From positions 310,001 through 374,000 of the forward strand of contig NZ_CP113920.1 of the NCBI RefSeq assembly GCF_029395535.1: DNA of 64,000 bases. The letters run 5' to 3'. Position numbers and translations under genes: made by a program. This DNA comes from Bifidobacterium sp. ESL0732 (lineage in GTDB: Bacteria; Actinomycetota; Actinomycetes; Actinomycetales; Bifidobacteriaceae). Below, piece after piece: positions 1-8,775 of the stretch (position 1 is the first letter of the stretch; each line of letters begins with the position of its first letter). The notes below the pieces were generated by a model that was not told where the DNA came from, made no database searches, and was given only the letters and a program-made list of their open reading frames with translations.

Positions 1-1332
1 ACGCTCACCACCAACGAGCGCGTCATCGGCGCCGATCCATTTGTCGAGTTCGAACCGGCCAAAGGCAAGAAGGGTGAGCCGGACTATGTGCCGGAAGTTG
101 CCGGCGGCATCAGCGAAGAGGATTTCTTGACCATCGTTCTGCCGTATATCAAGACCGCTCGTGAAGGCGTTCAGCGCCTCGGTTCGTTGCTTGAGCAGTA
201 CGGCACCAACGAAATGAACGGTGTCGCCTTCAGCGATGTCAATGAGATTTGGTGGCTTGAGACGGTCGGCGGTCACCATTGGATCGCCAAGCGCGTGCCT
301 GACGAGGCCTACGTCACCATGCCGAACCAGCTGGGTATCGACGAATTCGACCTTGAAGACGCGTTGGGCGAGCAGGAGAACTGCATGTGCTCCGCCGACC
401 TTAACGAATTCATCGAGGCCAACCATCTCGACCTCGCCGTCGAGGCCACCACCCCATTTAATCCGCGCGACGCGTTCGGTTCGCACTCCGATTCCGACCA
501 CGTCTACAACACCCCGCGCGCCTGGTACATGCAGCGTTTTCTCAACCCCTACGACGAGGTCTGGGACGGCCCGGACGCTGACCATACCCCGGAATCCGAC
601 GATATCCCGTGGGCCCGTCAGCCCGAGCGCAAGGTCACTATCGAAGATGTCAAGTATGTGCTGAGCTCGCATTATCAGGGCACGCCTTACGATCCCTACG
701 GCCACCTCGGAAACGAGCATACGCGCCACATGTACCGCTGCATCGGCATCAACCGTCAGAGCCAGCTTTCTGTAATGCAGATTCGTCCGTACCGTCCGCA
801 GTCTGACCGCGCCATCCAGTGGGTTTCCTACGGTTCGAACCCGTTCAATGCGCTGGTGCCGTTCTACCCGAACGTTGACGCAACGCCGGCCTACCTCGAA
901 GCGACCACGACCCGCGTGACTTCCGAAAACCTTTACTGGGAGAACCGCATCATAGCGGCCCTGTGCAACTCCGCGTTCGCCGAAACCTCCAACGCCATCG
1001 AGCGTTATCAGGAACTGACCGGTGGCATGGGCCATCGCATGGTCGCGGCCACCGACGAGCAGATTGCTCGCCTTGGCGGTGACAAGGAGGCCAGTGCCGA
1101 ATCCATGGCCCGGGCCGAGCTTAACGCCGGCAATCCTGAAGGCGATGTCGAGCCCATGGAGCCAGACCAGATCATTGCCGCCACCCGCAATGCCGAAGTC
1201 CGCGAGATTCTGCGCGCCGCCAACCAGTCGATGGCCGACCAGATCAAGAAGGAGACCGACGCTCTGCTCGATACTGTGCTCTACACGGTCTCGATGAAGA
1301 TGGCCAACGGCTTCAACCGCTCCGACAACTAA
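1..1332 (+). CDS. pepD: C69-family dipeptidase, 3' part (5' end outside window)
   Basis: The reading frame is open from base 1, so the gene begins upstream of the window and only its last 443 codons are visible. The sequence matches the C-terminal two thirds of peptidase family C69 (PepD/dipeptidase A), which cleaves dipeptides in the cytoplasm by an N-terminal nucleophile Cys. Family landmarks include the NEIWWLETVGGHHWIAKRVPD segment and the later YDPYGHLGNEHTRHMYR and IQWVSYGSNPFNALVPFYPN stretches. The catalytic Cys is N-terminal and cannot be checked here. A GTG at 88 in the same frame is internal, because homology continues upstream of it. A hairpin terminator follows at 1360-1421. The family call is firm; substrate range is not predictable. 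Confidence 0.9.
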   Translation, partial: TLTTNERVIGADPFVEFEPAKGKKGEPDYVPEVAGGISEEDFLTIVLPYIKTAREGVQRLGSLLEQYGTNEMNGVAFSDVNEIWWLETVGGHHWIAKRVPDEAYVTMPNQLGIDEFDLEDALGEQENCMCSADLNEFIEANHLDLAVEATTPFNPRDAFGSHSDSDHVYNTPRAWYMQRFLNPYDEVWDGPDADHTPESDDIPWARQPERKVTIEDVKYVLSSHYQGTPYDPYGHLGNEHTRHMYRCIGINRQSQLSVMQIRPYRPQSDRAIQWVSYGSNPFNALVPFYPNVDATPAYLEATTTRVTSENLYWENRIIAALCNSAFAETSNAIERYQELTGGMGHRMVAATDEQIARLGGDKEASAESMARAELNAGNPEGDVEPMEPDQIIAATRNAEVREILRAANQSMADQIKKETDALLDTVLYTVSMKMANGFNRSDN

Positions 1333-1359
1333 AGCATCGGCTCTTGCGACGATTCGTTT

Positions 1360-1421
1360 GTGCCCTTAACCCATGCCGAACTTCGAGTTTCCGTAAGGTT
1401 AGGGGCACAATTTTGGTTTTT
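1360..1421 (+). terminator. Rho-independent terminator after the dipeptidase gene
   Basis: GTGCCCTTAACC at 1360-1371 pairs over 12 positions (one G-T) with GGTTAGGGGCAC at 1397-1408, followed by AATTTTGGTTTTT. A second, unpaired copy of the right arm (GGTTAGGGGCA) lies at 1465. The rest of the gap up to 1719 shows no convincing gene; it should hold the promoter of the next gene. Confidence 0.7.
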
Positions 1422-1719
1422 GCCTTTAGCGCTTTAATGCTTGTGCGGCTGCCTTTTAGCGCAGGGTTAGGGGCAGATATGACTAATGCCGTATTGGTCT
1501 TGACCCATCAGCTGCTAATCTTGCTTGGCTTCTTATTGATCGTCTGTTATAAAAATTAATTCTGGCCGTGCTGCAACTTGCGGGCGCGGCTGCTGATAGG
1601 CTTTGGGTATTGGTTGCAGTTTTATCGGCACAGTCGGTTTATCGCGCTGGCTGTGTATCAGTTTTGATAGAATTCCGTAACTTTAAATAGTTCTTACGTG
1701 TTCCGAAAGCAGGTACAGC

Positions 1720-3291
1720 ATGGCTCTGATCGATCAATTCACCACCCAATATGGACTGGTCAAAAAAATCGATGCGTTCGGTTATCTCGATTATTTGAAG
1801 AATCACGCCGATGAGCCACGCAAACACGGCAAAGTCGTGCTCGTTACCGCCGATACACCGCTGAAGGCCTCTCGCGGCGAAGGCAAGACCACCACCACCA
1901 TCGCGCTGATCGACGCGTTGCGCGCGCGCGGCATCGACGCGACCGCCGTGCTGCGCCAGCCGAGCATGGGCATCACTGCGGCCGGCTCCAAAGGTGGTGC
2001 TTCGGGCGGCGGTAAGTCCTCGCTTTCGCATCCCGAGTTGATTGACTGGGGCCTGTGCGGCGAAATGGCCGCCATCGAAAACGCGCAAAACCTGCTGGTT
2101 TCCTTCGCGGAGAAGGCCATTGACGATGGGCTTATCGACACGATTCTGGTACCGCGCGTCTCGGAAGTGCCGTCGCGTTCGCTGCGCCAGATTGCCGTCG
2201 ACCGTGGCAAGGGCAACGTTCCCGAGCGCGTGGTGCTGACCCCGACCTGCGAGCTGATGCAGATCGTTGTACTTTCCCATTCCATGGACGAGATTGCCGA
2301 GCGCGTCTCGAAAATGGTCGCCGGCACGAAGGATGGCAACCCCGTCACCTTCGGTTCATTTATTGATTTGTGGCGTATCACTGGCATCCTCGGCGATGCG
2401 GTGAAGCCCGCCCAGACCGAGACGGTCAACGGCTCACCGGTCTACGTGCACTGCGGCCCATTCGCCAACGTCTCGCTGGGCATCCCAAGCTTGGTTTCGG
2501 TGGAAATGGCCTGTGCGCTGCACGATGTCGTGGTGGTCGAAGCTGGGTACGGTGCCGATGCCGGCGCTCAGAAGTGGCTTGACATCGCCTGCCGCGAGTT
2601 TGGTGCAGAATGGCCGGCGGCCGCTGTGGTGGTCACCCGTGCTTCGACCTGGCGCGACGATCCGAAGCTTGCCTGGCGTTACCCGTTCCACGTCCATCGC
2701 CTCGAAAACCTTGGTATTCCGACGTTCCCGTTAGTCAATCTCTGGGACGGCGAGGACGATCAGATCGATTCCCTGCGTGACACCGCGAAATCATTGGACT
2801 TCCGCAATCCTATCATCGGCAATCTCTTCCGTGACGGTGGCGAGGCCTTGGCCCCACAGCTCGATGGATTTGTGGGTGCGCTCGATTCGACGAATAACGT
2901 CGCCAACGCCAATGCAGCCAACGCTCCCGCAGATTCCGCCGATCCGGAGGCTGCCAACAATCGTGCCAGCCACAAGGGCATGGGTTTGGTCGAAGACGTG
3001 AAATGGATTGCCGACAATGCTTACGGCGTCCCGGCCGAACGTGTGCTGACCAAAGTCGGTTTCGCCGAATCCCTGGCCGCCGCGACTGAACTGTGCAACG
3101 GCGTCGGCACAAGCATCGACGACCTTGCGGTGGTTGCGGTGAAGTCCCCGGCAACGATGACCGACGACGATTCCGCCGCAGCTGACGAGCGCACCGTAAC
3201 ACTCAAAAAAGTCGAGCCGCACCTCGGTGCTGGCGTGGTGCAGGTCAACCTCACCACCTCGCTCACTACCCCGATGCCGAAGATCGTCTGA
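1720..3291 (+). CDS. fhs: Formate--tetrahydrofolate ligase
   Basis: This enzyme makes 10-formyl-THF from formate, THF and ATP and so feeds one-carbon units to purine and formyl-Met-tRNA synthesis. The product has 523 residues, slightly below the usual ~555. A P-loop-like segment TPLKASRGEGKTTTTIAL lies near residue 46, followed by the family segments VLRQPSMGITAAGSKGGASGGGKS, SHSMDEIAERVSKMVAGTKDGNPV and VVVEAGYGADAGAQKWLDI. Residues about 387-420 form an Ala/Asn-rich stretch (STNNVANANAANAPADSADP) that looks like a low-complexity insertion before the conserved GLVEDVKWIADNAYG region. ATG at 1720 is the natural start. The next gene begins 10 bp after the stop and may be cotranscribed. Confidence 0.93.
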   Translation: MALIDQFTTQYGLVKKIDAFGYLDYLKNHADEPRKHGKVVLVTADTPLKASRGEGKTTTTIALIDALRARGIDATAVLRQPSMGITAAGSKGGASGGGKSSLSHPELIDWGLCGEMAAIENAQNLLVSFAEKAIDDGLIDTILVPRVSEVPSRSLRQIAVDRGKGNVPERVVLTPTCELMQIVVLSHSMDEIAERVSKMVAGTKDGNPVTFGSFIDLWRITGILGDAVKPAQTETVNGSPVYVHCGPFANVSLGIPSLVSVEMACALHDVVVVEAGYGADAGAQKWLDIACREFGAEWPAAAVVVTRASTWRDDPKLAWRYPFHVHRLENLGIPTFPLVNLWDGEDDQIDSLRDTAKSLDFRNPIIGNLFRDGGEALAPQLDGFVGALDSTNNVANANAANAPADSADPEAANNRASHKGMGLVEDVKWIADNAYGVPAERVLTKVGFAESLAAATELCNGVGTSIDDLAVVAVKSPATMTDDDSAAADERTVTLKKVEPHLGAGVVQVNLTTSLTTPMPKIV

Positions 3292-3300
3292 GGCCGCCGT

Positions 3301-4173
3301 ATGGCTGGAAACGACGAGAGTGACGGGACTGATAAGGGCAGCGTTATTGAAAGTAATACATCAAGTGGTACGGTCGGCAATAATGACAACAGTGCCGACA
3401 GAAATACTGCTAATACCTCCGAAAACGAAACTCGCATCGGCCAGACCACACGGGACGCCGACAGCACTTCGCTGAGCGCCGACCAGCGCGCAGCCATCTC
3501 CGGCCTTGCCAAAGACAACGTCTACGTCAAGCAGTCCAAATGGACCACGTTCCGACAGCTTCCCGCCGGACAGAAGGGCTCATTTTTCGTCCAGCATTTT
3601 CTGCTTGGTACCGTTCTGGTCGTCGTCGCCCTCGTCGTCGTCATTTCGCTGGTGGTCACTTACCTGACCAAGCCGCCGACACCGGTGTTCACGTTGGAAG
3701 CGGTGAATATGCGCGAAAATTCGCAGCAAATCAGCGCGTTGAAAGACGGATTCGTCAAATACGATAACGTCAAGGACGCGCGTCTGGTGAGCTTCGACAG
3801 CAGCCTGAACGTCGGCAGAAACAGCTATACCGACGATTCTCCGAAAATCATGACCCAGATGTCGGCCGGTCAGATCAATGCGATGATTTCCGACAGGAAA
3901 ACGATGGCCACCCTCAACAAACGCGGCTTGGTCAACAAGCCTGCGGATGTGCTTTCCGCCTCGGAGCTCAAGCACTACCTGGATATGGGCGTTCTGGTCG
4001 ACGCCAAGGGCAATCCGGCCACGAGCGCGAAAGACGCCCTTTGTTTCGACCTTTCCCGCTCCCAAACATGGAAAGCCAAAGGGTTGCCGAGCGCCGCGTT
4101 GTTCGGTTTCGCCAACGTCAGAAACGGCAAGGACCATCCCCGAGCTTTCGTGCGCTATCTCGATTTTAAATAA
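3301..4173 (+). CDS. Membrane-anchored protein of unknown function
   Basis: I do not recognise this 290-residue protein. Residues 1-80 are polar and Ser/Thr/Asp/Asn-rich with no signal peptide. One strong transmembrane segment lies at about 104-125 ([22 protein letters not shown]). The remaining ~165 residues should be outside the cell, giving a type II single-pass topology. The outer part resembles the substrate-domain style of small actinobacterial lipoproteins (KDGFVKYDNVKDARLVSFDS, SAGQINAMISDRKTMATLNK) but has no motif I can name. It starts 10 bp after fhs with a GAGG site (TGAGGCCGCCGT-ATG), so it is probably expressed with fhs. It has no close functional tie to folate metabolism that I can see. 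Confidence 0.75.
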   Translation: MAGNDESDGTDKGSVIESNTSSGTVGNNDNSADRNTANTSENETRIGQTTRDADSTSLSADQRAAISGLAKDNVYVKQSKWTTFRQLPAGQKGSFFVQHFLLGTVLVVVALVVVISLVVTYLTKPPTPVFTLEAVNMRENSQQISALKDGFVKYDNVKDARLVSFDSSLNVGRNSYTDDSPKIMTQMSAGQINAMISDRKTMATLNKRGLVNKPADVLSASELKHYLDMGVLVDAKGNPATSAKDALCFDLSRSQTWKAKGLPSAALFGFANVRNGKDHPRAFVRYLDFK

Positions 4174-4335
4174 AATAGAGCTGAAAATTATTTGCGCCTG
4201 AATTGCGGAAATCGAAATGGTTGTTGGCCAACGTCGATAATAAAAGGCGATAAACAGACCAATCGAAACTCTTGGTAGGTTTATCACCTTTTAACAATTT
4301 CTATCGACACTATTCAACGTCGACGGTCACAAAAC

Positions 4336-4689
4336 TCAGAAATTGCCGCCGTTCCAGCCCCAGTCGCCGGTGGCCGTATAGCGGATATACGTGCGGTCTT
4401 CGGGCACGCCGAGCTCGTCGTGCAGCGCGGTCATAATCTGCTTCGACATCGATTCCCACACGGAGCGGTCGACGCTGCCGGGCGCGCCCATGACGTTGAC
4501 CTCGACGTAGGCCGCCGGCTTATCGTCGGTACCGCCGAAGTAAATCGGCATGTTGTCCTCGAACGGGCACATCAGCCAGCTCTCGGTCTTGCCGGGGACG
4601 GCGGTGATGGCCTTGCCGTACGCGGCCTTGAGCGCCTCGCGCTGCTCGGGGGTGGTGGAAACGGAAACGTGGGTATGGATGACTGGCAT
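4336..4689 (-). CDS. MIF/tautomerase-family protein (probable phenylpyruvate or 4-oxalocrotonate-type tautomerase)
   Basis: The 117-residue product begins Met-Pro-Val-Ile-His; after Met removal Pro1 would be the catalytic base of the tautomerase superfamily. The start at 4689 is chosen because it exposes Pro1 and follows a good site (AAGGAGCTACC-ATG); a longer frame to 4836 lacks both features. The later pattern (YFGGTDDKPAAYVEVNVMG, then SMSKQIMTALHDELGVPEDRTYIRYT) matches single-chain MIF-like proteins of about 115 residues. Such enzymes interconvert keto and enol forms of small acids, and many have no known physiological substrate. The gene stands alone, convergent with the preceding gene. 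The family is confident; the substrate is unknown. Confidence 0.8.
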   Translation of the reverse strand: MPVIHTHVSVSTTPEQREALKAAYGKAITAVPGKTESWLMCPFEDNMPIYFGGTDDKPAAYVEVNVMGAPGSVDRSVWESMSKQIMTALHDELGVPEDRTYIRYTATGDWGWNGGNF

Positions 4690-4803
4690 GGTAGCTCCTT
4701 CGTTAGGCTTGTGAATCCTTGTTGTCACTGACATCATATGGCAACCGTCGGGTATTCGGCCATCCACGTCCCATTTCCGCCTCGTGACACAGTCGCATAT
4801 GTA

Positions 4804-4986
4804 ACGCTTGTGCGCTGGTTCGCGCCACGTTTGCAATCTGCTGTTGTGTTTCGTTGCGTTTGTGACGCTTACGGGTTAATTAGTGTCATGTTTGCAATCG
4901 GCCGTTGTGTTCTGTTGTGTTTCTGATGCTTGTGCGCTGGTTTGCGTCACGTTTGCAGTCCGTAGTTGCGTTTGCGACAAACCGGC
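4804..4986. repeat. Degenerate 61-bp tandem repeat, three units
   Basis: Three units begin at 4804, 4865 and 4926, each opening with ACGCTT or ATGCTT and carrying TTGCAATC/TTGCAGTC exactly 27 bases in (4831, 4892, 4953). Units 1 and 3 are nearly identical over their first ~35 bases. The stretch 4690-5204 has no supported gene; it must hold the divergent promoters of the tautomerase and the mevalonate-pathway gene. A further partial copy (CGTTTGCAATGC...GATTGCGTTTGTGACG) lies at 18271-18307. Confidence 0.75.
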
Positions 4987-5204
4987 GGCGAATAATGTGG
5001 CGGTGCTGCGCAGATTATCGGGGTATTTGGTGCAGGTATGCCCGTGGCGTCCTTCTTTGCTCGGGTTGTGCGTACATTTGGAATGTTGATACGGATTGAC
5101 ATATCGTGCTCTATTGAAAAATATCGCTTGATGATATTTGAATAGGCCAATTCCAGCGCGCGAACGTAATCGACAAATGATGAAGGGGAAGGAACGGCAT
5201 AACG

Positions 5205-7856
5205 ATGAGCGGTAGGCAAGCCCAGGAACCAGGCAGCAGCATAGCGACGGCCCCGGGAAAACTGTATATCGCCGGCGAGTACGCGGTGGTCGAGCATGGC
5301 CATCCCGCAATCCTGGTTGCCGTCAACCGCCTCTTGACCGCCCGCATCACCGAACATGACACTTCTTCCGCCGCAGCTCAGCCGCAATCCTTCGGCGTCG
5401 ATCCGGTCGGCCGTATCCATTCTGCGGGGCATCCCGAAGCATCGGTGACTTGGCGACGTCGTGCCGGGCGTGCGGTGCCTGACCTGGAGCAGCCGGGCGC
5501 GGCATTCGTGCTTTCCGTCATCCATGCGGTCGAGGAATTGGCCCAGCAGCAAGGCCGAGATCTCAAGATCTACGATGTCAATATCGAAAGCGAACTGGAC
5601 GACGCCTCCGGCCGCAAATACGGCCTCGGTTCATCGGCCGCGGTGACCGTGGCCATGATGAAGGCGTTGACGGCGTTCTACGGTCTCGAACTCGAGCCGA
5701 TACAGCAGTATAAACTCGCGTTCGTCTCTGCCAGCCGCGCCCAGAAGGTCGGTTCAGGCGGCGACTTGGCGGCAAGCCTTTTCGGCGGTTGCATCCGTTT
5801 TACGGCAGTCGACCGGCAGTGGGTCACGAATCGCTTGCAGGACACGGCGCTGAGTGACCTGATTGATATGCCTTGGCCTGGGCTGAGCATCGCGCGGCTT
5901 CGCGCGTTCGAGCCGTCGAGCAGCCTGCGTCTGATGGTCGGATGGACGGGAAACCCGGCATCCACGCCTTCGTTGGTCGGCCATGTCCAGCAGCAAAGCG
6001 CCGCCGAACACGAGCGGCTGTATCAGGGCTTTCTGAGTAGCAGCGATGCCTGCGTTGACGCATTGGCGCAGGCGTTAGTTTCCGACGACGAGCAGGCCGT
6101 CATTGCACACGTGCGCGAGGCACGCAAACTGCTGCAGACCCTTTCCTCGTTCACCGGAGTCACCATCGAGACCCCGGCCTTGCGTGCTCTCGTCGAGGTG
6201 GCCGAAAGCCACGGTGCCGCGGCGAAAAGTTCCGGTGCCGGCGGCGGCGATTGCGGCATCGCGATTGCCGGGCCGAATGCCGACAGGGTTGCCGTCACGC
6301 GCGGTTGGCAGGATAAAGACATCGTTCCGCTGGATTTGTCGGTGCATACTCCGCAGGTCGAGCTTGCCGATTGGATGGGTGAGACCAAGGATTTCGAGTT
6401 CGGTAGGTTTGCCGGGGGCCTAGGTGCTACCCGAAATTTTCGCGATAACGTCGGCATAAAACTTGGTGCCGGGGGCGGAGCTGAAACCGTGGTCGGGGCC
6501 GACGGCTCGGAGGCTTTAAATTCAAATGTTGCCAAGGGTGCAGATGGATTGCTTGGCATGGATTCACAGGTTTCCGGCGCCGGCTCGAATCGCAAGGATG
6601 ACCACGTGCGTCTCGCGCTGGCCGAACATGGCGACGCGCAGCACAATGCCTTCGATGATCTGGCTTTCATACACCACAGCTTGGGCAGCGTCGATGTTGA
6701 TGACGTCGATATGTCCACGAAAGTCTGCGGGGCACAATGGGACGTGCCGTTCTATATCAACGCGATGACCGGCGGGTCGGCGAAAACCGGGTCCATCAAC
6801 GCCGCGTTCGCCCGTGTCGCCGCCAAAACCGGCGTGGCCATGGCCTCCGGTTCGCAGCATGCCGCCATCCGTGACCCGAAGCTTGAACCCACGTTCACAA
6901 CGATTCGCAAGAACGACCCGTCCGGTTTCGTCTTTGCCAACGTCGGGCTTTCTGTGAGTGTCGAGCAGGCCTTGCATGCCATCGAGATGATCCACGCCGA
7001 TGCCTTGCAGATTCATATCAACGCCACCCAGGAACTGGTGATGCCGGAAGGCTCGCGCGATTTCGATGTGTGGCCAGAGCGTATAGCAGCAATTGTGAAG
7101 GCTTCGCCGGTGTCGGTGATGGTCAAGGAAGTCGGTTTCGGCATGAGCGCGCGAACCGTGCGGCAACTGGCTGAGCTAGGCGTGCGTACGGTGGATGTCA
7201 GCGGCCGCGGTGGCACCGATTTCGCGCGTATCGAGAACGCGCGGCGAGATGGTCACGAATACGCTTATATGGCCGGTTGGGGGCAGTCCACGGCATTGTG
7301 CCTTTTGACGCTGCTGCCCGATAAATGTAATGCGTTAAATAATAATGGTGCCGGCATTCGTGTATCCGAATCGGGTTTCGACAGTACGACAAATAATAAA
7401 GTGGGACGCGATACGGAAGTTGCGAGTTCTCGTGTGAATGGCGAGAATAATAGCGGATGTTCTCGTGCGGCCAGTGCCGGCTTGTGTGGTGGTGCTGATG
7501 GCATTGAGAGAGTCGACAGCATCAAAAATGATGTAAATCATCGCAGTATCAACAGTGTTGATGTGCTCGCTTCCGGCGGCGTGCGCAACCCGCTCGATGT
7601 GGTGAAGGCGCTCGCACTAGGCGCTAAGGCCGTCGGCGTCTCCGGCCATTTCCTACAGGTTCTAAATGCTTCAGGTGAGGACGGCCTGGTTGCCGAGATC
7701 AACAGCTGGAAGAGCCAAGTGCGCTCGCTGATGGCCCTGCTCGGTGCGAAAACCGTTGCGGATTTGCGGCATACGGATCTGCTGGTCACCGGCAAAACCG
7801 CAGAAGAGGCGCGTTTGCTGAGTGTCGATCTGGCTATGCTGGCACGTCGCCTTTGA
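5205..7856 (+). CDS. Phosphomevalonate kinase fused to type II isopentenyl-diphosphate isomerase
   Basis: One 883-residue frame holds two mevalonate-pathway enzymes. Residues 1 to ~395 are a GHMP kinase of the phosphomevalonate kinase type: APGKLYIAGEYAVVEHGHPA at the N-terminus, KYGLGSSAAVTVAMMKAL (ATP loop) near 138 and KSSGAGGGDCGIAIAG near 340. A Gly/Ala/Asn-rich linker (~400-460) leads to a type II, FMN-dependent IPP isomerase: RKDDHVRLAL, FYINAMTGGS, ASGSQHAAIRDP, QIHINATQELVMPEGSRDF, MVKEVGFGMS and DVSGRGGTDFARIENARR. The isomerase is split by a ~75-residue Asn/Ser-rich insertion (about 706-785, bases ~7320-7560) before LASGGVRNPLDVVKALALGA. The product would convert phosphomevalonate and, after decarboxylation by another enzyme, isomerise IPP to DMAPP. 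ATG 5205 follows GGGAAGGAA. Other pathway genes are not in the window. Confidence 0.92.
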   Translation: MSGRQAQEPGSSIATAPGKLYIAGEYAVVEHGHPAILVAVNRLLTARITEHDTSSAAAQPQSFGVDPVGRIHSAGHPEASVTWRRRAGRAVPDLEQPGAAFVLSVIHAVEELAQQQGRDLKIYDVNIESELDDASGRKYGLGSSAAVTVAMMKALTAFYGLELEPIQQYKLAFVSASRAQKVGSGGDLAASLFGGCIRFTAVDRQWVTNRLQDTALSDLIDMPWPGLSIARLRAFEPSSSLRLMVGWTGNPASTPSLVGHVQQQSAAEHERLYQGFLSSSDACVDALAQALVSDDEQAVIAHVREARKLLQTLSSFTGVTIETPALRALVEVAESHGAAAKSSGAGGGDCGIAIAGPNADRVAVTRGWQDKDIVPLDLSVHTPQVELADWMGETKDFEFGRFAGGLGATRNFRDNVGIKLGAGGGAETVVGADGSEALNSNVAKGADGLLGMDSQVSGAGSNRKDDHVRLALAEHGDAQHNAFDDLAFIHHSLGSVDVDDVDMSTKVCGAQWDVPFYINAMTGGSAKTGSINAAFARVAAKTGVAMASGSQHAAIRDPKLEPTFTTIRKNDPSGFVFANVGLSVSVEQALHAIEMIHADALQIHINATQELVMPEGSRDFDVWPERIAAIVKASPVSVMVKEVGFGMSARTVRQLAELGVRTVDVSGRGGTDFARIENARRDGHEYAYMAGWGQSTALCLLTLLPDKCNALNNNGAGIRVSESGFDSTTNNKVGRDTEVASSRVNGENNSGCSRAASAGLCGGADGIERVDSIKNDVNHRSINSVDVLASGGVRNPLDVVKALALGAKAVGVSGHFLQVLNASGEDGLVAEINSWKSQVRSLMALLGAKTVADLRHTDLLVTGKTAEEARLLSVDLAMLARRL

Positions 7857-7975
7857 GCAGTCGGTCGATGTGCCGACGCAGCACGAATCGATGATCATGA
7901 TGCCGCTCTGTTGTTTGCCAAAATATAAATATATACGAAACCGGCTCCAGGCCTTCCCATTTTCAGCGCATTCCC

Positions 7976-8141
7976 TGATTTTGAGGCCTCTTGGTGCACC
8001 AAGTGGGCCGTTTTTGAAGGATTCATGGGTTATTTGCCGAATTTGTGGGTACTTGGTGCACCAAGTGGGCCGTTTTTTGAGGAATGAGGGGGAATTCGTG
8101 ATTTTTGTGGGTACTTGGTGCACCAAGAGGCCTCAAAATCA
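7976..8141. repeat. Intergenic element: three palindromes at 62-bp spacing, bounded by a 28-bp inverted repeat
   Basis: The 14-bp perfect palindrome CTTGGTGCACCAAG occurs at 7990-8003, 8052-8065 and 8114-8127, each 62 bases apart. The first two units share TGGGCCGTTTTT after the palindrome and TTTGTGGGTA before the next. The outer ends extend into a perfect 28-bp inverted repeat: 7976-8003 is the reverse complement of 8114-8141 (outer part TGATTTTGAGGCCT). The element fills most of the gap 7857-8180; no gene is evident in the gap. Confidence 0.85.
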
Positions 8142-8180
8142 CGAATTACTGAATTCTGGTGGGTGGGATTCAATAGAAGT

Positions 8181-8750
8181 ATGTTTCCTACATTTCTGAA
8201 CGAGGACGCCGAAACCGTGGCACGGCGGTTGCTCGGCTGCACGTTGGCGCGCGAAATCGACGGCGAGACGTTGACCGTGCGTATCGTCGAAACCGAGGCC
8301 TACGACCAACTCGACCCCGCAAGCCACACCTTCCACGGCAAAAGCGACCGCAACCGCGCGATGTTCGGCCCATCCGGCCACGCTTACATCTACTTGGTCT
8401 ATGGCATGAACCTTTGCATGAACGTCACCGCATTCGAGGAGGGCTTCGGAGCGGGCGCGTTGATTCGCGCCGCCGAACCGGTTGATACAAGAACCGTGGA
8501 AATCATTGAAAGGCGCCGTGGTGGCAAGCGTATCAAGGACTGCCTCAACGGCCCGGGCAAGATCTGTAAGTCGCTCGGCATCACGATGGATCTTTATGGT
8601 CATGACCTGCGTAAGCCGCCGTTGAGGCTGGAAGCGGGTTCACTGCGTCCCGGCGAGCATATCGAAGCTACGCAACGTGTTGGCATCACCAAGGCCAAGG
8701 ACCGTCCGCGGCGTTTCATCATCGGCGGTAATCCGTATCTTTCGCGATGA
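8181..8750 (+). CDS. mpg: 3-methyladenine DNA glycosylase (AAG/MPG family)
   Basis: This 189-residue enzyme would excise alkylated purines from DNA in base-excision repair. The AAG-family signature VRIVETEAYDQLDPASHTFHGK holds the catalytic Glu (VETEAY, residues 36-41), followed by RNRAMFGPSGHAYIYLVYGMNLCMNV and LNGPGKICKSLGI. The frame is open to 8115, but the start is set at ATG 8181 because the family begins there (FLNEDAETVARRLLGC) and the upstream part is repeat DNA. The ribosome site is weak (AGAAGT). Its promoter must lie in or next to the 62-bp palindromic repeats, so those may affect its expression. Length is normal for the bacterial family. Confidence 0.9.
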   Translation: MFPTFLNEDAETVARRLLGCTLAREIDGETLTVRIVETEAYDQLDPASHTFHGKSDRNRAMFGPSGHAYIYLVYGMNLCMNVTAFEEGFGAGALIRAAEPVDTRTVEIIERRRGGKRIKDCLNGPGKICKSLGITMDLYGHDLRKPPLRLEAGSLRPGEHIEATQRVGITKAKDRPRRFIIGGNPYLSR

Positions 8751-8775
8751 AATCCTGGGCTTGAATCGCACGAAA

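Noticed and set aside
1344..1559. A 71-codon frame with two hydrophobic stretches after the dipeptidase
   Set aside because: No ribosome site, it runs through the terminator hairpin, and no similarity is recognised.
4804..4986. Possible CRISPR array
   Set aside because: Units are contiguous, degenerate and lack alternating conserved repeats and unique spacers; no cas gene is present.
6400..6600. Frameshift joining two separate genes in the kinase-isomerase frame
   Set aside because: The linker reads without stop in a consistent composition and there is no internal start with a ribosome site before the isomerase domain; kept as a fusion, with resequencing advised.
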